Shown: positions 11,226-23,357, numbered from the stretch's first letter. The stretch: 64,000 nt of DNA from Azorinus chamasolen (GCA_963576725.1 OY755252.1:52105059-52169058), one strand, 5' to 3'. A program made the numbers and translations. Notes: a model not told the origin generated them from the sequence alone.

Positions 11226-12390
11226 GTGTTTGGATTGTCTTGGTTTCACTGTACAATATATTGTAGATTGTGTTTGGATTGCCTTGGTTTTACTGTACAA
11301 TATAGATTGTGTTTGGATCGTCTTGGTTTTACTGTACAATATAGATTGTGTTTGGATCGTCTTGGTTTTACTGTACAATATAGATTGTGCTTGGATTGCC
11401 TTGGTTTCACTGTACAATATACGGTAGATTGTGTTTGGATTGCCTTGGTTTTACTGTACAATATAGATTGTTTTTGGATTGCCTTGGTTTTACTGTACAA
11501 TATAGATTGTGTTTGGATTGCCTTGGTTTTACTGTACAATATAGATTGTGTTTGGATTGCCTTGGTTTCACTGTACATTATACGGCAGATTGTGTTTGGA
11601 TTGTCTTGGTTTTACTGTACAATATACGGTAGATTGTGTTTGGATTGCCTTGGTTTCACTGTACATTATACAGTAGATTGTGCTTGGATTGCCTTGGTTT
11701 CACTGTACAATATACGGTAGATTGTGTTTGGATTGTCTTGGTTTTACTGTACAATATAGATTGTGTTTGGATTGTCTTGGTTTTACTGTACAATATAGAT
11801 TGTGCTTGGATTGCCTTGGTTTCACTGTACAATATACGGTAGATTGTGTTTGGATTGCCTTGGTTTAACTGTACAATATAGATTGTGTTTGGATTGCCTT
11901 GGTTTTACTGTACAATATAGATTGTGTTTGGATTGCCTTGGTTTTACTGTACAATATAGATTGTGTTTGGATTGCCTTGGTTTTACTGTACAATATAGAT
12001 TGTGTTTGGATTGCCTTGGTTTTACTGTACAATATAGATTGTGTTTGGATTGCCTTGGTTTTACTGTACAATTTAGATTGTGTTTGGATTGCCTAAATTG
12101 GTTTTACTGTACAATATAGATTGTGTTTGGATTGCCTTGGTTTCACTGTACAATGTACGGTAGATTGTGTTTGGATTGCCTTGGTTTTACTATACAATAT
12201 AGATTGTGTTTGGATTGCCTTGGTTTCACTGTACAATATACGGTAGATTGTGTTTGGATTGTCTTGGTTTTACTGTACAATATACGGTAGATTGTGTTTG
12301 GATTGCCTTGATTTCACTGTACATTATACGGTAGATTGTGTTTGGATTGTCTTGGTTTTACTGTACAATATACGGTAGATTGTGTTTGGA
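11226..12390 (+). repeat. 39/44-bp minisatellite, ~28 copies
   Basis: The basic 39-bp unit is GATTGTGTTTGGATTGCCTT plus GGTTTTACTGTACAATATA. A 44-bp variant adds CGGTA. Because 39 is a multiple of 3, long open frames appear on both strands as a by-product. They are low-complexity (for example LCLDCLGFTVQYR repeats) and have no coding support. The array is AT-rich and lies next to a MITE. Confidence 0.95.
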
Positions 12391-12646
12391 CATCAGTAAG
12401 GACACTGATGATCATGTGTGCTGGACACGTTTGCTCCAGTTACCTTGACCCTTATCAGCTCAAACATTTACGTCTGCTAAAATTCAAGTCTCACAATTTT
12501 TTTTATTTTTGAAGCGTTCAAGCTTTTGACACAAAATTAAGTTGAGCCTGAAACAGTTTGGATCCTGATGAGATGCTAAGTTACTCAATGTCTCATCTGT
12601 AACCAAACTGTTTGCTTCTGCCTGTCAGGTTGCACTTATATATGGG

Positions 12647-12860
12647 TTAACTCTTTGCATGCTAAGTCATTCTTCGTCTACAACAGTTGTCCTCTGTTCA
12701 ATTCGTTAAATAATATTTCTCACAATTTCTTTCCAAAAATATGTTAAAATTTTGAAACACTTCGGATCCTGATGAGAAGACGCATTGTGTAATGTCTTGT
12801 CTGAATCCAAACTGCTAACACAGGTAATCATGGTGTTGTTGATAGTATACAAAGAGTTAA
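12647..12860 (+). mobile_element. CAGTTTGGATCC-subfamily MITE, complete
   Basis: TTAACTCTTTGCATGC at 12647 and GTATACAAAGAGTTAA ending 12860 form inverted ends with TTAA on both sides (214 bp). The hairpin centre carries TTCGGATCCTGATGAGAAGA opposite TGTCTTGTCTGAATCC. A related but worn copy is at 30947-31172. Isolated hairpins of this type also occur at about 12551-12613, 13033-13078, 26427-26492, 28668-28732, 47054-47124, 50811-50877 and 56046-56104. Confidence 0.75.
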
Positions 12861-13109
12861 TGATATTACCGTATTACTGGCTGTCATCAATTAGGGACAT
12901 GGTCGTAATACAAAACACAACCAGATCTGCACTTAGTATCATGTGAACCCTGTGACCAGGTGGACTAAAAAAAGTTTGTATCAGAATTGTCTTTTTAACT
13001 CCTAATGGTGAATTTCTGATATCCTTTGCAAACAGTTTTGATGCAGATAAGCCTTTCCTTATGATCCAAACTGTTTGATATTGTGACTGTACTGTTGAAA
13101 AGAAATACT

Positions 13110-13360
13110 GCTTTTCTATGCCTTTGCAAACAAAGCAGATAAAGATAAGACAGCTCCCATATCAGTCTTCTGATCTGGGTCTGCTCTGTTTGCTTATGAA
13201 TTGATATAGATGCTTATGAAATGATATTGATATTTTTCTACAGTTTATGTCATGGCCAAAAATTCTTATGTTCATGTGCTTTATAAAAATTAATCTTATT
13301 AATATTCACGATGTAATTATTTCTTACATGAATATTCATGGAGTACAAGAATAGGTAGGA
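13110..13360 (+). mobile_element. TTAA-family hairpin MITE, right end degraded
   Basis: Carries GCCTTTGCAAACAAAGCAGA, a hairpin with CTGATCTGGGTCTGCTCTGT, then ATTCACGATGTAATTATTTC and CATGAATATTCATGGAGTA, all in family order. A short internal duplication of GATATAGATGCTTATGAA is present at about 13200-13232. Confidence 0.6.
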
Positions 13361-13480
13361 CATCATTTTGCCTACAATGACAATTGCATTGTAGCATCAT
13401 TCTGTAAAACTGTCATGTGTTTTAATTTTCAAACTGTTTTTACTTGTAGTTAGTTAAATTTGGAATGAGAAACTCTGCAT

Positions 13481-13606
13481 GTCACTAGGATATAACTGTT
13501 TAACTCATCGTGTGAGAAAAGGTGACATCATGAATATTAACGTGTCACTAGGATATAACTCTTTAACTCATCGTGTGAGAAAAGGTGACATCATGAATAT
13601 TAACTG
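13481..13606 (+). repeat. 63-bp tandem duplication
   Basis: Two almost identical copies of a unit starting GTCACTAGGATATAACTSTT and ending GACATCATGAATATTAAC. No function is visible; the second half resembles the MITE phrase ATCATGAATATTAA. Confidence 0.85.
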
Positions 13607-13690
13607 GATGAATGTTTTACAATGGCACATGAACACAATAAAACAATGTTGTCCATTGCAGAAAGTGTAGAACAAGATCTAGTTTATTCT

Positions 13691-13940
13691 TTAACCCTTT
13701 CCCTGTTCTGTATTTAGGCCAATTTTCAGTACCTAATGAATATTCATGAACAAAATAGTTATAAAGAAATATGGAAGGTGGAATATTGTAGACATTTTAG
13801 TAAGTAAAGAAACAGATCTATCAAATTATGTTAGCAAACAGAGCAGACCCTGATCAGACGGCACCTCTAGGAGCCGTCTGATCTGGATCTTCTCTGTTTG
13901 CAAATGCGTGAAAACACGTTTATATGAGGGAAAGGGTTAA
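13691..13940 (-). mobile_element. TTAA hairpin MITE, complete
   Basis: TTAACCCTTTCCCTGTTC at 13691 and ATGAGGGAAAGGGTTAA ending 13940 (250 bp). The 68-bp central hairpin (13834-13901) runs from GCAAACAGAGCAGACCCTGA to TCTTCTCTGTTTGC, with loop CTCTAG. A sister with the same internal sequence (AAAATAGTTAAAATGAAGTA) and a ~75-bp internal duplication is at 37637-37968. A second decayed hairpin half follows at 13941-14020. Confidence 0.85.
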
Positions 13941-14810
13941 GCAAACTATAGGAGCCGTCTGATCTGGGTCTACTCACTGTTTGCAGTGGTGTTAAAAGGT
14001 GTATTTATGGAGTAAAGGATTCTTGAAAGAAGTTTAATAGAATTAGTAGACAACAATATTTTCAGAAAACAACATTGTATTGAAAGAGACAAATGAAAAC
14101 TGTTTGTGAATTTCGGGGCTAGATTTCTTGAAATCATATAAAGACTCCGACATGTTTTCACAATTATTATTTTTCACAGGGAGATTTCACAATCGTTTTA
14201 CCAATTCGTCTGCTGTATAAAGAGAGATCAGTCAGAATTGAGGATTTATTCAGTAGTGATCATTGATTATTTAACCTGATTGGCAAAGTTTTAATGATCA
14301 ACATATTTTCTGATTCAGATTATGATCGAAGCAGACTTTCATAATAGATGAGGCTCTACAGTTTTAACCAATACCAAATATTTACATGCTCATAATTAAA
14401 CCATTATGAAACTTTGGCTAATAACTATTCATGATGTCATTATTTCTTATGTGACTACTGAACAGGGAAAGGGTTAAGCACATGTTCAGAGGGTGAAGAA
14501 GTTTCTGTGCATCAGTCTGGTTCTAGATTGTTTGCAGTGGTCATCAAAGTGTGTGTGTAGCTGCTGTAGCATGTGAACAATTAGCCCTGATCAGCAGTTT
14601 CTATCGCGATACTAACACTTCCTGTGTACATTTGCCAGTATATCTAATAAATATTCATGATGTCATTATTTCTTACATGAATATTTAACAAGGAAAGAGG
14701 TTGAAGACATTACCAGAGTGTGAAACCGTTTCTCAACATCTCATCAGTATTCTGGTTCTTAATTGTTTGCAAACATCATCAGAATTTGTGTGTAGCATGT
14801 GAAACATTAA

Positions 14811-15017
14811 TTAACCCTTTCAGTGCACAAAACAAATCACTTTTGTAAACAGTGTAGATTAAGATGAGAGGGTGCATAGAGGAGCCCTCTCATCAGGGTC
14901 TGCACGGTTTGTCATGTTACACAAATTTTTAAAACAAATCCCTTAATATTCATAATAAGCTTGACCTATTTGGATTTTGGAATAATCTATTTGAAAACTC
15001 TGGATTGAAAGGGTTAA
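14811..15017 (+). mobile_element. CAGTGTAGA-subfamily MITE, complete
   Basis: TTAACCCTTTCAGTGCACAA at 14811 and TGGATTGAAAGGGTTAA ending 15017 (207 bp). The central hairpin (14845-14911) has GATGAGAGGGTGC opposite GAGCCCTCTCATC. This is the reference for the subfamily split by a transposon at 8926-10103. Confidence 0.85.
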
Positions 15018-15088
15018 TTGTTTGTATTGTCTGGAGTTAGAGGGATTATGAGGGCAGCAGTAGGATTATCTCTCTCCTAGTAGGCTTT

Positions 15089-15118
15089 TTAGGTTTCGGA
15101 CTACTTTCCGAAACCTAA
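15089..15118. repeat. Perfect 12-bp stem hairpin
   Basis: TTAGGTTTCGGA, six unpaired bases, then TCCGAAACCTAA. It could be the terminal hairpin of an unrecognised element covering the next kilobase. No matching second end was identified. Confidence 0.6.
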
Positions 15119-16756
15119 TAGTAATGCATTCCCAGGGCATGCCTCAAGCAAATTTATAAAGAAATTCATATCCCATAATGCGCAATCAGACCACTGTTAT
15201 ACTACGAAATATCAATTTATGCTTAGAATGCATACGTTCATTAACCCAAATGCAGACATTTTGAATGGTTTAACATTGACAGAATGTTTATCACGTAGCG
15301 CCGATTAAGCGATTTAGTTATCTACGGGTGTATTTCACCCGTATTTCTTCTTTCATTTTGCCAAAAATGTGATTTTGATAACACCCCTTGACAAAAATAT
15401 AGTTCCAAGTGCAATGCATTTGATAAACGATATCGATAATTCTTCATTTGGTATTTGTGTCAATTATTAAAATGCGGATGCAACTGTTGCAATTACCAAT
15501 AATTTTGCCGTGTAAAATGCTACGTTATATGATAAATTTGGTCGCGTACGAATATATACCACAGAGCGCCGGTAAAAATGAACCAGAAAGTAATCGACAT
15601 CTAAAAGTCGGGCGTTTATTTGAAATCTACAAGCATTTCTTGAATTTGTCGGATTTGTACAGACAACGTTACGGAGAAAACAGTAATGAATAATGGTCGG
15701 AACGTCGTCCATCTCTACATATTACACACGAACTATGGGAATGAAGATAACGACTGGAAATTGCAGGATGCAGTATAAACACCCGATATGACGGGTATGA
15801 CTCATATCCGCGGATATGAATTTCGCAGCCTAAAATCGGCCACAGTTTAAGCATTATTTTTCTTATTAGAAAAACCTTTCATCGAGCTTATTGGCTAATA
15901 TTGTCCATATTTATTATTTGAAATACGTAAATTTAATATTCATTGCATAATAAGTAGTAACAGCCTGGAGAATTCTACTCGTCCGCTCGCTATGACGAGT
16001 AAAATAAAAATAATAATAAATATAAAATAAATAAATTATTATTTAATTTACTGTAATTTAGTTTATAAATAAATAAAATTTAATAATTTATTTTATTTAT
16101 TATTATTTTTTATTATTATTTATAATTTATTATTATAATAAAAATAAATTAAAAAATAAATAAAATAAAATAATAAATAAATTTAATATAATTTAATTTA
16201 TTTAATTTAATTTACTGTAGTTATAGTTGAAGTTGAAGTAAGCTAAAAAAAATCATAATATTCGGCACCGACCCTTCTGCACGAAGGAGCACGGACCGTA
16301 GTGAAACGTTCCGGAGATATATGGATAACCTTGAGCCTCAAAAGCAATCTGTATTCTGAATGCATCAGAAGTACATCAGAAGTATTTATATTGAGTTTAG
16401 AAGATCATAATTATATTTTTACATAATGTGTGACAAGCATCGTAAACATTGATCATAGACTTTTCTGTTCTATAAGACCCATGTTTATAATGTGTGTAAT
16501 GTGTTAGGAGACTTGGTACCAGGTTGTAAGCATTTAGGATAATTACTCCAATTATAGAGAGTTAGTAGTTATAAAAAAGATAAAGTGGACTTATTTTATT
16601 GTATGTGTTACATAATGTTAATTATAACATAAGCTGAACGTATATAATTCTTGACAATTTTTTGTTTGTAGTGTGTGTTTAAGCTTCCCCCCCCCCCCCC
16701 CCCCAGCATTAATCTGTTAACATACAAGCATGCTGTTATTTTCACCCCTGGTATAT
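15119..16756. other. Unrecognised non-coding stretch with AT-only low-complexity block and C-homopolymer
   Basis: No gene is supported. Positions 16003-16225 are almost purely A and T, built of AATAAA/TTTATT words that can self-pair. A run of about 19 C bases lies at 16687-16705. The overlapping antiparallel frames near 15448-15712 have no recognisable domains. Confidence 0.5.
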
Positions 16757-17600
16757 AATAATGTCCCAAAATGAAGTAGAGGGACACATTGTGTTTGCTC
16801 CGTTTCTTATTCTTATTATTCTTTCTTCCGATTCTGATTCTTCCAATTGTTCTTCTTCCGTCATGAACTTGTCCAGAGCATTTCTCAGTAAGACTAAGTA
16901 ATTGTCCGATCCTAATGAAACTTCATATGAATATTGCTTGATACATGCAGATGTACATCCCACTTTTTATTTTTTGAAAATCACCATAACTAAATGGTTG
17001 GCTATAATTGGTCGAAATTTAGATAGTGTTTGGCGAAGTTATATATCATTCGATTTTTTGCTGAAAATTGGTATCATGGGATATTTGAGTACTCCAAATC
17101 AATTGGTTTGTGTTTCGAAAGTACATATATTGGTTGATTTTGCTAAAAATTGGTATTACGGTATATTTTGGCACTCGGGACTAATTTATAGGTCTTTTTA
17201 AAGAATTGGTTGCCATAGTAACTGAGTGGTGGCTCTGATTGGTCGAAAATTTAGATATTTTTCGGCAAATTCAGATACTGTTCGATTTTGCCGAAAATTG
17301 GTATGTCGGGATATTTTGACACTCAGAATTGATTGGTATGTCTTTCGAAATGATTTGTTGGTATGGAAACTGAATGGTGAGATCTGATTGGTCAAAAATT
17401 TAGATATTCAAATTTGCTGAAAATTGGCATTACTTGGTTGCCATGGTAATGGAGTAGTGTCCTCTGAATGGGTCACAATTTACATATTAGATTTTTCGGA
17501 AAATTTGGTCAGTAGGGATATATATGCAGTTGTTTTAAAAGTGCTTGTTGCCATGTAACCAAGTGCTCACTAATGGCCTGTTATTGGTTGAAATTTAGAT
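16757..17600 (+). mobile_element. Composite repeat, AATGTCCC type, with TTC-rich microsatellite and ~120-160 bp cores
   Basis: A hairpin GTCCC (16763-16767) pairing with GGGAC (16781-16785) is followed by CACATTGTGTTTGCTCC and a TTCTTATTC-rich tract. Degenerate core repeats then contain TGATTGGTCGAAAATTTAGA and TTGGTTGCCATAGTAACTGA, recurring about four times between 17000 and 17590. The layout matches the other hairpin/microsatellite/core repeats here but with a different microsatellite. Confidence 0.55.
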
Positions 17601-18336
17601 ATTATGCTCACCAATAACAGTTGTAAGTTTCGTTTAAGGGACATTCTGCAACATATTCTGTTACAATTAGATCTTGTCAACTGTATGATATTTAGATTCA
17701 CATGGCATATATAATTTATCCAAACGTGGCTGTAGTGTATAGATGGATAGGTGATTGATGCATGCCAAATACTGTTACAATCCACCAGTTAGTAGCAGAA
17801 ATATGACCCTTTGTTGCTTTCAGATAGCCATATAGGAAATATGACTGTTAGAAGTCATATCTTGGAACAGCTTGCTCAGATTTCATTTAAATTTGACGGG
17901 GTATTTACATGGATAGGTGCATGAGGCACAATATATGACGCCAACGTCGGCCAAATAATAATAGAGTAATGGCCCTTTACTAATTTCAAATATAAATTTA
18001 AGTAAACTTCAGGCAAATTGAACTACTAGTATTGGAACTGCACTGTGTGCTACTGGTCATCAATTTATTTCTTTAAACAATATCTTAAACACTGACAGGA
18101 TTTCCAGAAAAGTTCACAGCAATTATGTTCAGATGACCGGTCAATTTTAACAAACAGTTCCATTAAACACCATTTTAGTTCAGGAAATAATGCTTTAGAG
18201 GTCATCTTACTATGTATCAATGGTACCAGTCCTTCCCTACCAAGCTTTTTCGTATTGTATAGTCACAATCGACATATATATGGTCCGAAACCTTCAGTAC
18301 TGTCAGTACTTTGATTACTGCTATTATTACCGCATA
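17601..18336. other. No gene seen; unique-looking or decayed sequence
   Basis: No ORF with recognisable content, no clear inverted ends and no tandem structure. A few phrases (AATATGACTGTTAGAAGTCA, TATGGCCCTTTACT) hint at very old repeat material. Confidence 0.4.
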
Positions 18337-18542
18337 CTGTAGAACATGTCTTAAATGGCCATTGAAAACAGGTCTAAATCTGGGACTTTAAGACAGGTGG
18401 TAGCTTAATGCAGATCAAGAGTAATGCAGTAATCTCCTATTGGAGGTTTTTACATTACTTATGCCCTGCATACAGCAACCTGCTGCTTTGTAAGACTCAT
18501 AATGTTCAATAGATGAATGGTCTTTGTAGATAGGTCCTACTG
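18337..18542. mobile_element. TA-flanked MITE with CTGTAGAACATGTCT ends (Tc1/mariner or pogo-like)
   Basis: Flanked by TA. The left end CTGTAGAACATGTCTTAAAT corresponds in inverse to the right end ATAGGTCCTACTG. Inside, TTAATGCAGATCAAGAGTAA and ATTACTTATGCCCTGCAT flank a central hairpin (TAATCTCCTATTGGAGGTTT). A second copy of nearly the same length (204 bp) is at 58552-58755, and a partial third at about 58135-58225. Confidence 0.7.
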
Positions 18543-18599
18543 TACAAAGTAAAGAAGTGAGAAATAGATTGGATCATTTGATGGTGATCTATCAACCCT

Positions 18600-20361
18600 T
18601 ATACTGTGTAAGGAACCTGACTGACATTTGTAAACAGTGTTGATCCAAGTAAGATCCCAAGTAACTGCATGTCATCTGGGATCAGTTGGTTGACATTTGG
18701 TGATCAGTTTCTCAAAGGTTTTAACCAATTAGAAGTAAGTAAATATGTCACCAGATGAGAGTTGGAGGAGAAAGCTCAACTCTTTGTATACTGAGTAAAT
18801 TGCAGTTTGCAAAAAATGGTGTCTTTAGCAATTCTGGCGGTGATTTTTGTTTCCCCTTATTTAAAAAAAAAAAGTACATTCAGAGTGTCCAATAGTTTGT
18901 GATACTGATGAGATATCAAGTTACCGATAATCAGAATCCCATCTGCTATTAATACATAGAGGAGGAGGATTTGAGGAGTTGATCATGATCTTGCTGTAAT
19001 AAGGGGCATTAATTGACTGCTCATAGCAGGCACACAATGTTTGCATTATTGATATCCTCAGCAAACAATTATAACCCTTTCCTTCATATAAATGCCTTTT
19101 CATGCATTTGCAAACAGAGTAGACCCAGATCAAACTGCTCTGTATACCTTTGACATGTTATAGGTCTGATCCTACCTTTTATCGTCAAGGCAAAAAAATC
19201 CTTTGAAAATTCCCTTAAAGGAAGTGTAACATGACAAACAGTGAAGAACCTGATGAGGGAGCCCCTCTAGCTAGGAGCCCTCTCATCTCGATATACACTG
19301 TTTGCAAAGGATATTAGTGCCTCGTTTTCCACACTGAAAGGGTTAAGAAATAATGACACTCGGGTCATGAATGTTCAGTAGCTTAACTTTTATGATATAA
19401 AATTTTCCAGTGGAAGTTTTTCAGCTCAACACAAACGGTAGAATCAGATTTATATCCTGTTACAATCAAACAGAGCAGATCCTGATCAGGCAGCTCCTGC
19501 AGGACCTGGACCAGCTAATAATTATTTGCAATGCGGCGAAAAGATCCATTTCAGACAGGAGTGACTTTTAAAATGTTATCTTGATGCATCTTATCTGGAT
19601 GTATGTTATCTGGAAACTGGATACAGCTTTTCTCGCTTCTCATCCGTGCTAGATAAGCTGAGTTACTAAAAATAGCCGTACTAGAAATCCTTATCTGGAA
19701 CACCCCATGACTATGATTGTATTCATACGCGCAGTTGGATAAAATCAATACAAGGGAAGGAATTCTTACAGAATTATACCAACATTTCTATAGGCAGCAA
19801 CCTTATGAATTGAAATTAATATAAGTAATTAGCACGAATATGAAATTCTATTTATCATATAAACACTTTAAAGGGGATGTCCCTACATTTGACGCGTTTC
19901 ATAAACACCCAATTACCGTTTATAATGACAAAACATCCATGTGTTTGATGTCGCCGATCCCGGTTTTACTCCCCGATGTTTCAGTTTTATTCGGGTTGAG
20001 TTTTAGTTTCGTAACTGTTCGCCCTATTCGCGATTCTCCGACCACTTCCGAGAAAGCTATTACGTAAACAATGGAGGGATCGGGTGATCATCGGCAAAAC
20101 GCGGAAGAATTTACGGAAAAGGCCGATAATATTATGTTGTAGAACAAAAATTATCAGTTATTGATGAAATCGGTTTATTTGTATCACACGGGCATTTTTC
20201 GATATAAGTTCAAATTGGGAACCTTCATAATAATGATAGAGCATAACAAATATCAAGTTTTAAGGGGGGGGGGGGGGATGTATGCATCTTATCTGGATAC
20301 TTATCTTGATCTAGACTGTTTGACACAATGATCATAGTTTGAGTCTTTATGAGGGAAAGGG
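18600..20361. repeat. Gene-free stretch with decayed MITE hairpins
   Basis: Hairpin remnants are seen at about 18634-18690 (GATCCAAG type), 19110-19160 (left arm only) and 19229-19305 (CAGTGAAGAACCTGATGAGG, loop CTAGCTAG). A TTATCTGGA-rich inverted segment lies at 19575-19700, and a G homopolymer at 20264-20277. The ORF at 19840-20067 has no recognisable domain. Confidence 0.5.
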
Positions 20362-20589
20362 TTAATCCTTTATTTTCTACACCTTTGCAAACTGAGTAGA
20401 CCCAGATCACACCTGTAGGAGCCGTCTGATCAGGGTCTGCTTTGTTTGTTTATGAAATAATAAAGCTATGATTCTACAGTTTCTACCATGGCCAAATATT
20501 CCAGTGTTCATATGCCATAATAAAATAATCTAATTAATATTCATGATGTCATTATTTCTTACATGAATATTCATAGAGTAAAGTGTTAA
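20362..20589 (+). mobile_element. TTAA hairpin MITE, first of an inverted adjacent pair
   Basis: TTAATCCTTTATTTTC at 20362, hairpin near 20385-20450 (GTAGACCCAGATCACACCTG, GTCTGATCAGGGTCTGC), then ATGATTCTACAGTTTCTACC and TTCATAGAGTAAAGTGTTAA ending 20589. It abuts the next copy and shares a single TTAA with it. Confidence 0.8.
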
Positions 20590-20834
20590 CCCTTTCCACC
20601 ATGAGTATTCATGTTAGAAATAATGATGCCATGAATATTAATTAGATTAATTTGTTATAATAGAACATTGACACAGTAAGTTCAGGCCATGGCAAAAACT
20701 GTAGTATCATATCTATATTATATCATTAGCAAACAGAGCAGATCCTGATCGGACGGCTCCTATAGGAGCCATCTGATCTGGATCTACTCTGTTTGCAAAG
20801 GCGTAGAAAGCGTATTTATGGAGTAAAGGGTTAA
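20586..20834 (-). mobile_element. TTAA hairpin MITE, second of an inverted adjacent pair
   Basis: TTAACCCTTTCCACCATGAG at 20586 and GGAGTAAAGGGTTAA ending 20834 (249 bp). The hairpin (about 20731-20798) is GCAAACAGAGCAGATCCTGA opposite GGATCTACTCTGTTTGC with loop CTATAG. Orientation is opposite to the copy at 20362-20589. Confidence 0.85.
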
Positions 20835-21111
20835 AGTAACAGATAACAGTTTAGTTCTTTTGCTGCTACGTAATTTCGCTTGCATTATTTTTCATCTGCA
20901 ACAAGTTTATTTATTAGCTGGTCTGTTTCGAAGAAATCATGAGCTATTGTCATAACTCCGGCATCCGCGTCGTCATTGTCATCGTCGGAAATCTTAACAT
21001 TGACCATAACTTCTTCAATTTTTCATTTGCAACCTTCATTTTTGGTATGCATGTTCATCTTGACAATGACAACAGACGAGCGTTGCACCCACATACAGTG
21101 CTCTTGTTTTT

Positions 21112-21534
21112 ATGCCCCCATAGACGATAGTCGGGGGGCATATTGTTTTTGCCCTGTCTGTCTGTCTGTCTGTTTGTCTGTTTGTCTGTTTGTTTGTCAG
21201 CAACTTTAACATTGGTCATAACTTTTGAGCCAGTATAGATAGAGACTTGATATTTGGCATACATATGTATCTCATGAAGCCGCACATTTTGAGGGGTGAC
21301 GTGTCAAGGTCAAGGTCATCCTTCAAGGTCAGAGGTCAAATATATGGGTCAAATCGCCGACTTTAACATTGGCCATAACTTTTGGACCAGTAGAGATAGA
21401 GACTTGATATTTGGCATGCTTGTGTATCTCATGAGGCTGCACATTTTGAGGGGTGACATGTCAAGGTCAAGGTCAGAAGTCAAGGTCAGAGGTCAAATAT
21501 ATGAGGGGGCATAGTGTTTCACAAACACATCTTG
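21112..21534 (+). mobile_element. Composite repeat, TATGCCCCC type
   Basis: The hairpin TATGCCCCCATAGACG pairs with GTCGGGGGGCATA. A CTGT/TTGT microsatellite follows (21157-21197), then two core repeats of about 150 bp sharing TGATATTTGGCAT and CACATTTTGAGGGGTGAC. It ends GAGGGGGCATAGTGTTTCAC and CATCTTGTTTA. Both cores carry AAGGTCA direct repeats (see findings). Confidence 0.75.
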
Positions 21535-22115
21535 TTTAGCTCTATTCTCTATTGTGACTGCTCTCCGTACGGCGTTTTTCCAAACAACATCTCCTCTGAA
21601 ATCGCTGAACTGATTTTAACCAAACTTTGTCAGTAGCATAATTGGCTAGGAACGAAATTATGTTCAAAGTTTTCGGCTGGAATTATTCCCTTTGCTGTGG
21701 AGCCAGTTTTTCTGACATGACCGTATAGATGACTTTTAATTCATAGCAAAATCTTTAAAAATCTTCTCTGAAGCTAAAATGCTCAGACCTTTGATATTTG
21801 GTATGTATCATTATCTAATGGTCCTCTATCAAGATTGTTCAAATTATGACCCCTGGGCCAAAAATGGCCCCACCCAGAGGCTTATCAGTTTTACATAGGA
21901 AAATCTTTAAAAAATCAATCTTCTCTGAATCAAAAATGCCCAAACCTTTTGTATTTGGTATGTACAGTAAAGATTGTTTACAACGCAAGGGACCGTGGTA
22001 GAGAAAACGTTATAACAGAGAAATGTTATAAGTTTTTTATCTTTCATTCTGATCGTCAAGCTACCAGTGTCTACTGAGCCTTCACACACTTCTGTCACTT
22101 CGTTTGAACCGATAT

Positions 22116-22820
22116 TTATGTCTCCCTCCCCCTTTAGGGGGGGGGGGGGGGGGGGGACATATTGATGTTGTGCTTTCTGTCCTTCTGTCCGTCCGTCTGT
22201 TAAAATTCTTGTGCAGCTAACTCCTCCTTTGTAGTTTTTCCTTATATAGAATATATAGCAAAAAAATCTTGTGCAGCTAACTCCTCCTACACTATTTGAG
22301 GGATTTACTTCAAAATTTTACATATGAACCAGCTATATGTGAGGATAGTCATGTGGTTTAGAAATTTCGCTGCAACAATTTTGACAGAAGTTATGGCCCT
22401 TTGTAGTTTTCCTTATAGTGAAAAAATCTTGTGCAGCTAACTCCTCCTACACTAATTTCCTTATATAGAATATATAGCGAACAAATCTTGTGCTCCAACA
22501 CTATTTTCCTTGTATAGAATATATAGCGAAAAAATCTTGTGCAGCTAACTCATCCAACACTATTTTCCTTGTATGGAATATATAGCGAAAAAATCTTGTG
22601 CAGCTAACTCCTCCTATACTATTTAAGAGTTTTCGTTCAAACTTTTACATAATTATGAACCAGCTATATGTCAATATTTTGATATATGAATTTATTCCTC
22701 TTATGGGTGCCAGGGTAGAGGGTTCCAGGGGGTGAATTCATTCCTCTTATAAATGGTTGCGGGGACGGGGTACCGGGGGGGAGACATGTGTTTTTCTCAA
22801 AAACAAACTAACTAGTTGTT
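22116..22820 (+). mobile_element. Composite repeat, TATGTCTCCC type
   Basis: Starts TTATGTCTCCCTCCCCC, then a run of about 19 G bases and ACATATTG (the hairpin's second arm). A CTGTCCGTCCGTCTGT tract follows, then repeated TTGTGCAGCTAACTCCTCC units. It ends GGGGGGAGACATGTGTTTTT and CTAACTAGTTG. It sits inside the TA-flanked element. Confidence 0.65.
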
Positions 22821-23357
22821 TCTATTTCTTACCAGATTGAGATAAAGCTTATATCACATGTGTCATTGTTTTTTCTGTGTCCCAGTTTCCCATGATTGCA
22901 TGTTAGAATAAAGATTTCAGACCCTATAAACACTTATACCCCATTGTAAACATCTTTTCAAATTGCAAATGGCGGAAGAATGATGTTGAGTGGAACTTTA
23001 GATTTTTTCTGAAGGTTATACAGCTCTTAGAGTTTGACGTTTTATTATAATATTGGATCAGGTTCCAAACAGTCATAGTTCTAACAGGATGAAGATTAAA
23101 AAAAGCACGAAAGTAACTACAAATCAGGCTTGAGTTTTGACAGATCAGATTCAACGGTGCGGTAATAATAAAACTCGGACTGAATCTCAACTGAAAGTGA
23201 ATGGTTTAAATTGAAGCAGCAATTCGCGGCTATTAATTCTTTGTTTTAATTGATCCTGTACAGATGTATTTACTCAATGTTAAACGAAAGATGCCATTAC
23301 AATTAGGTGTCAAGTAACGACTCTAAGACCGAGAAAACGTTATAATTACAACTACTA

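Noticed and set aside
11226..12119. Frames of 60-164 codons in the 39-bp array
   Set aside because: Low-complexity repeats open on both strands because 39 is divisible by three.
15448..15712. Overlapping 81-codon frames on both strands
   Set aside because: No recognisable motif, antiparallel overlap and no splice sites of quality. Likely chance.
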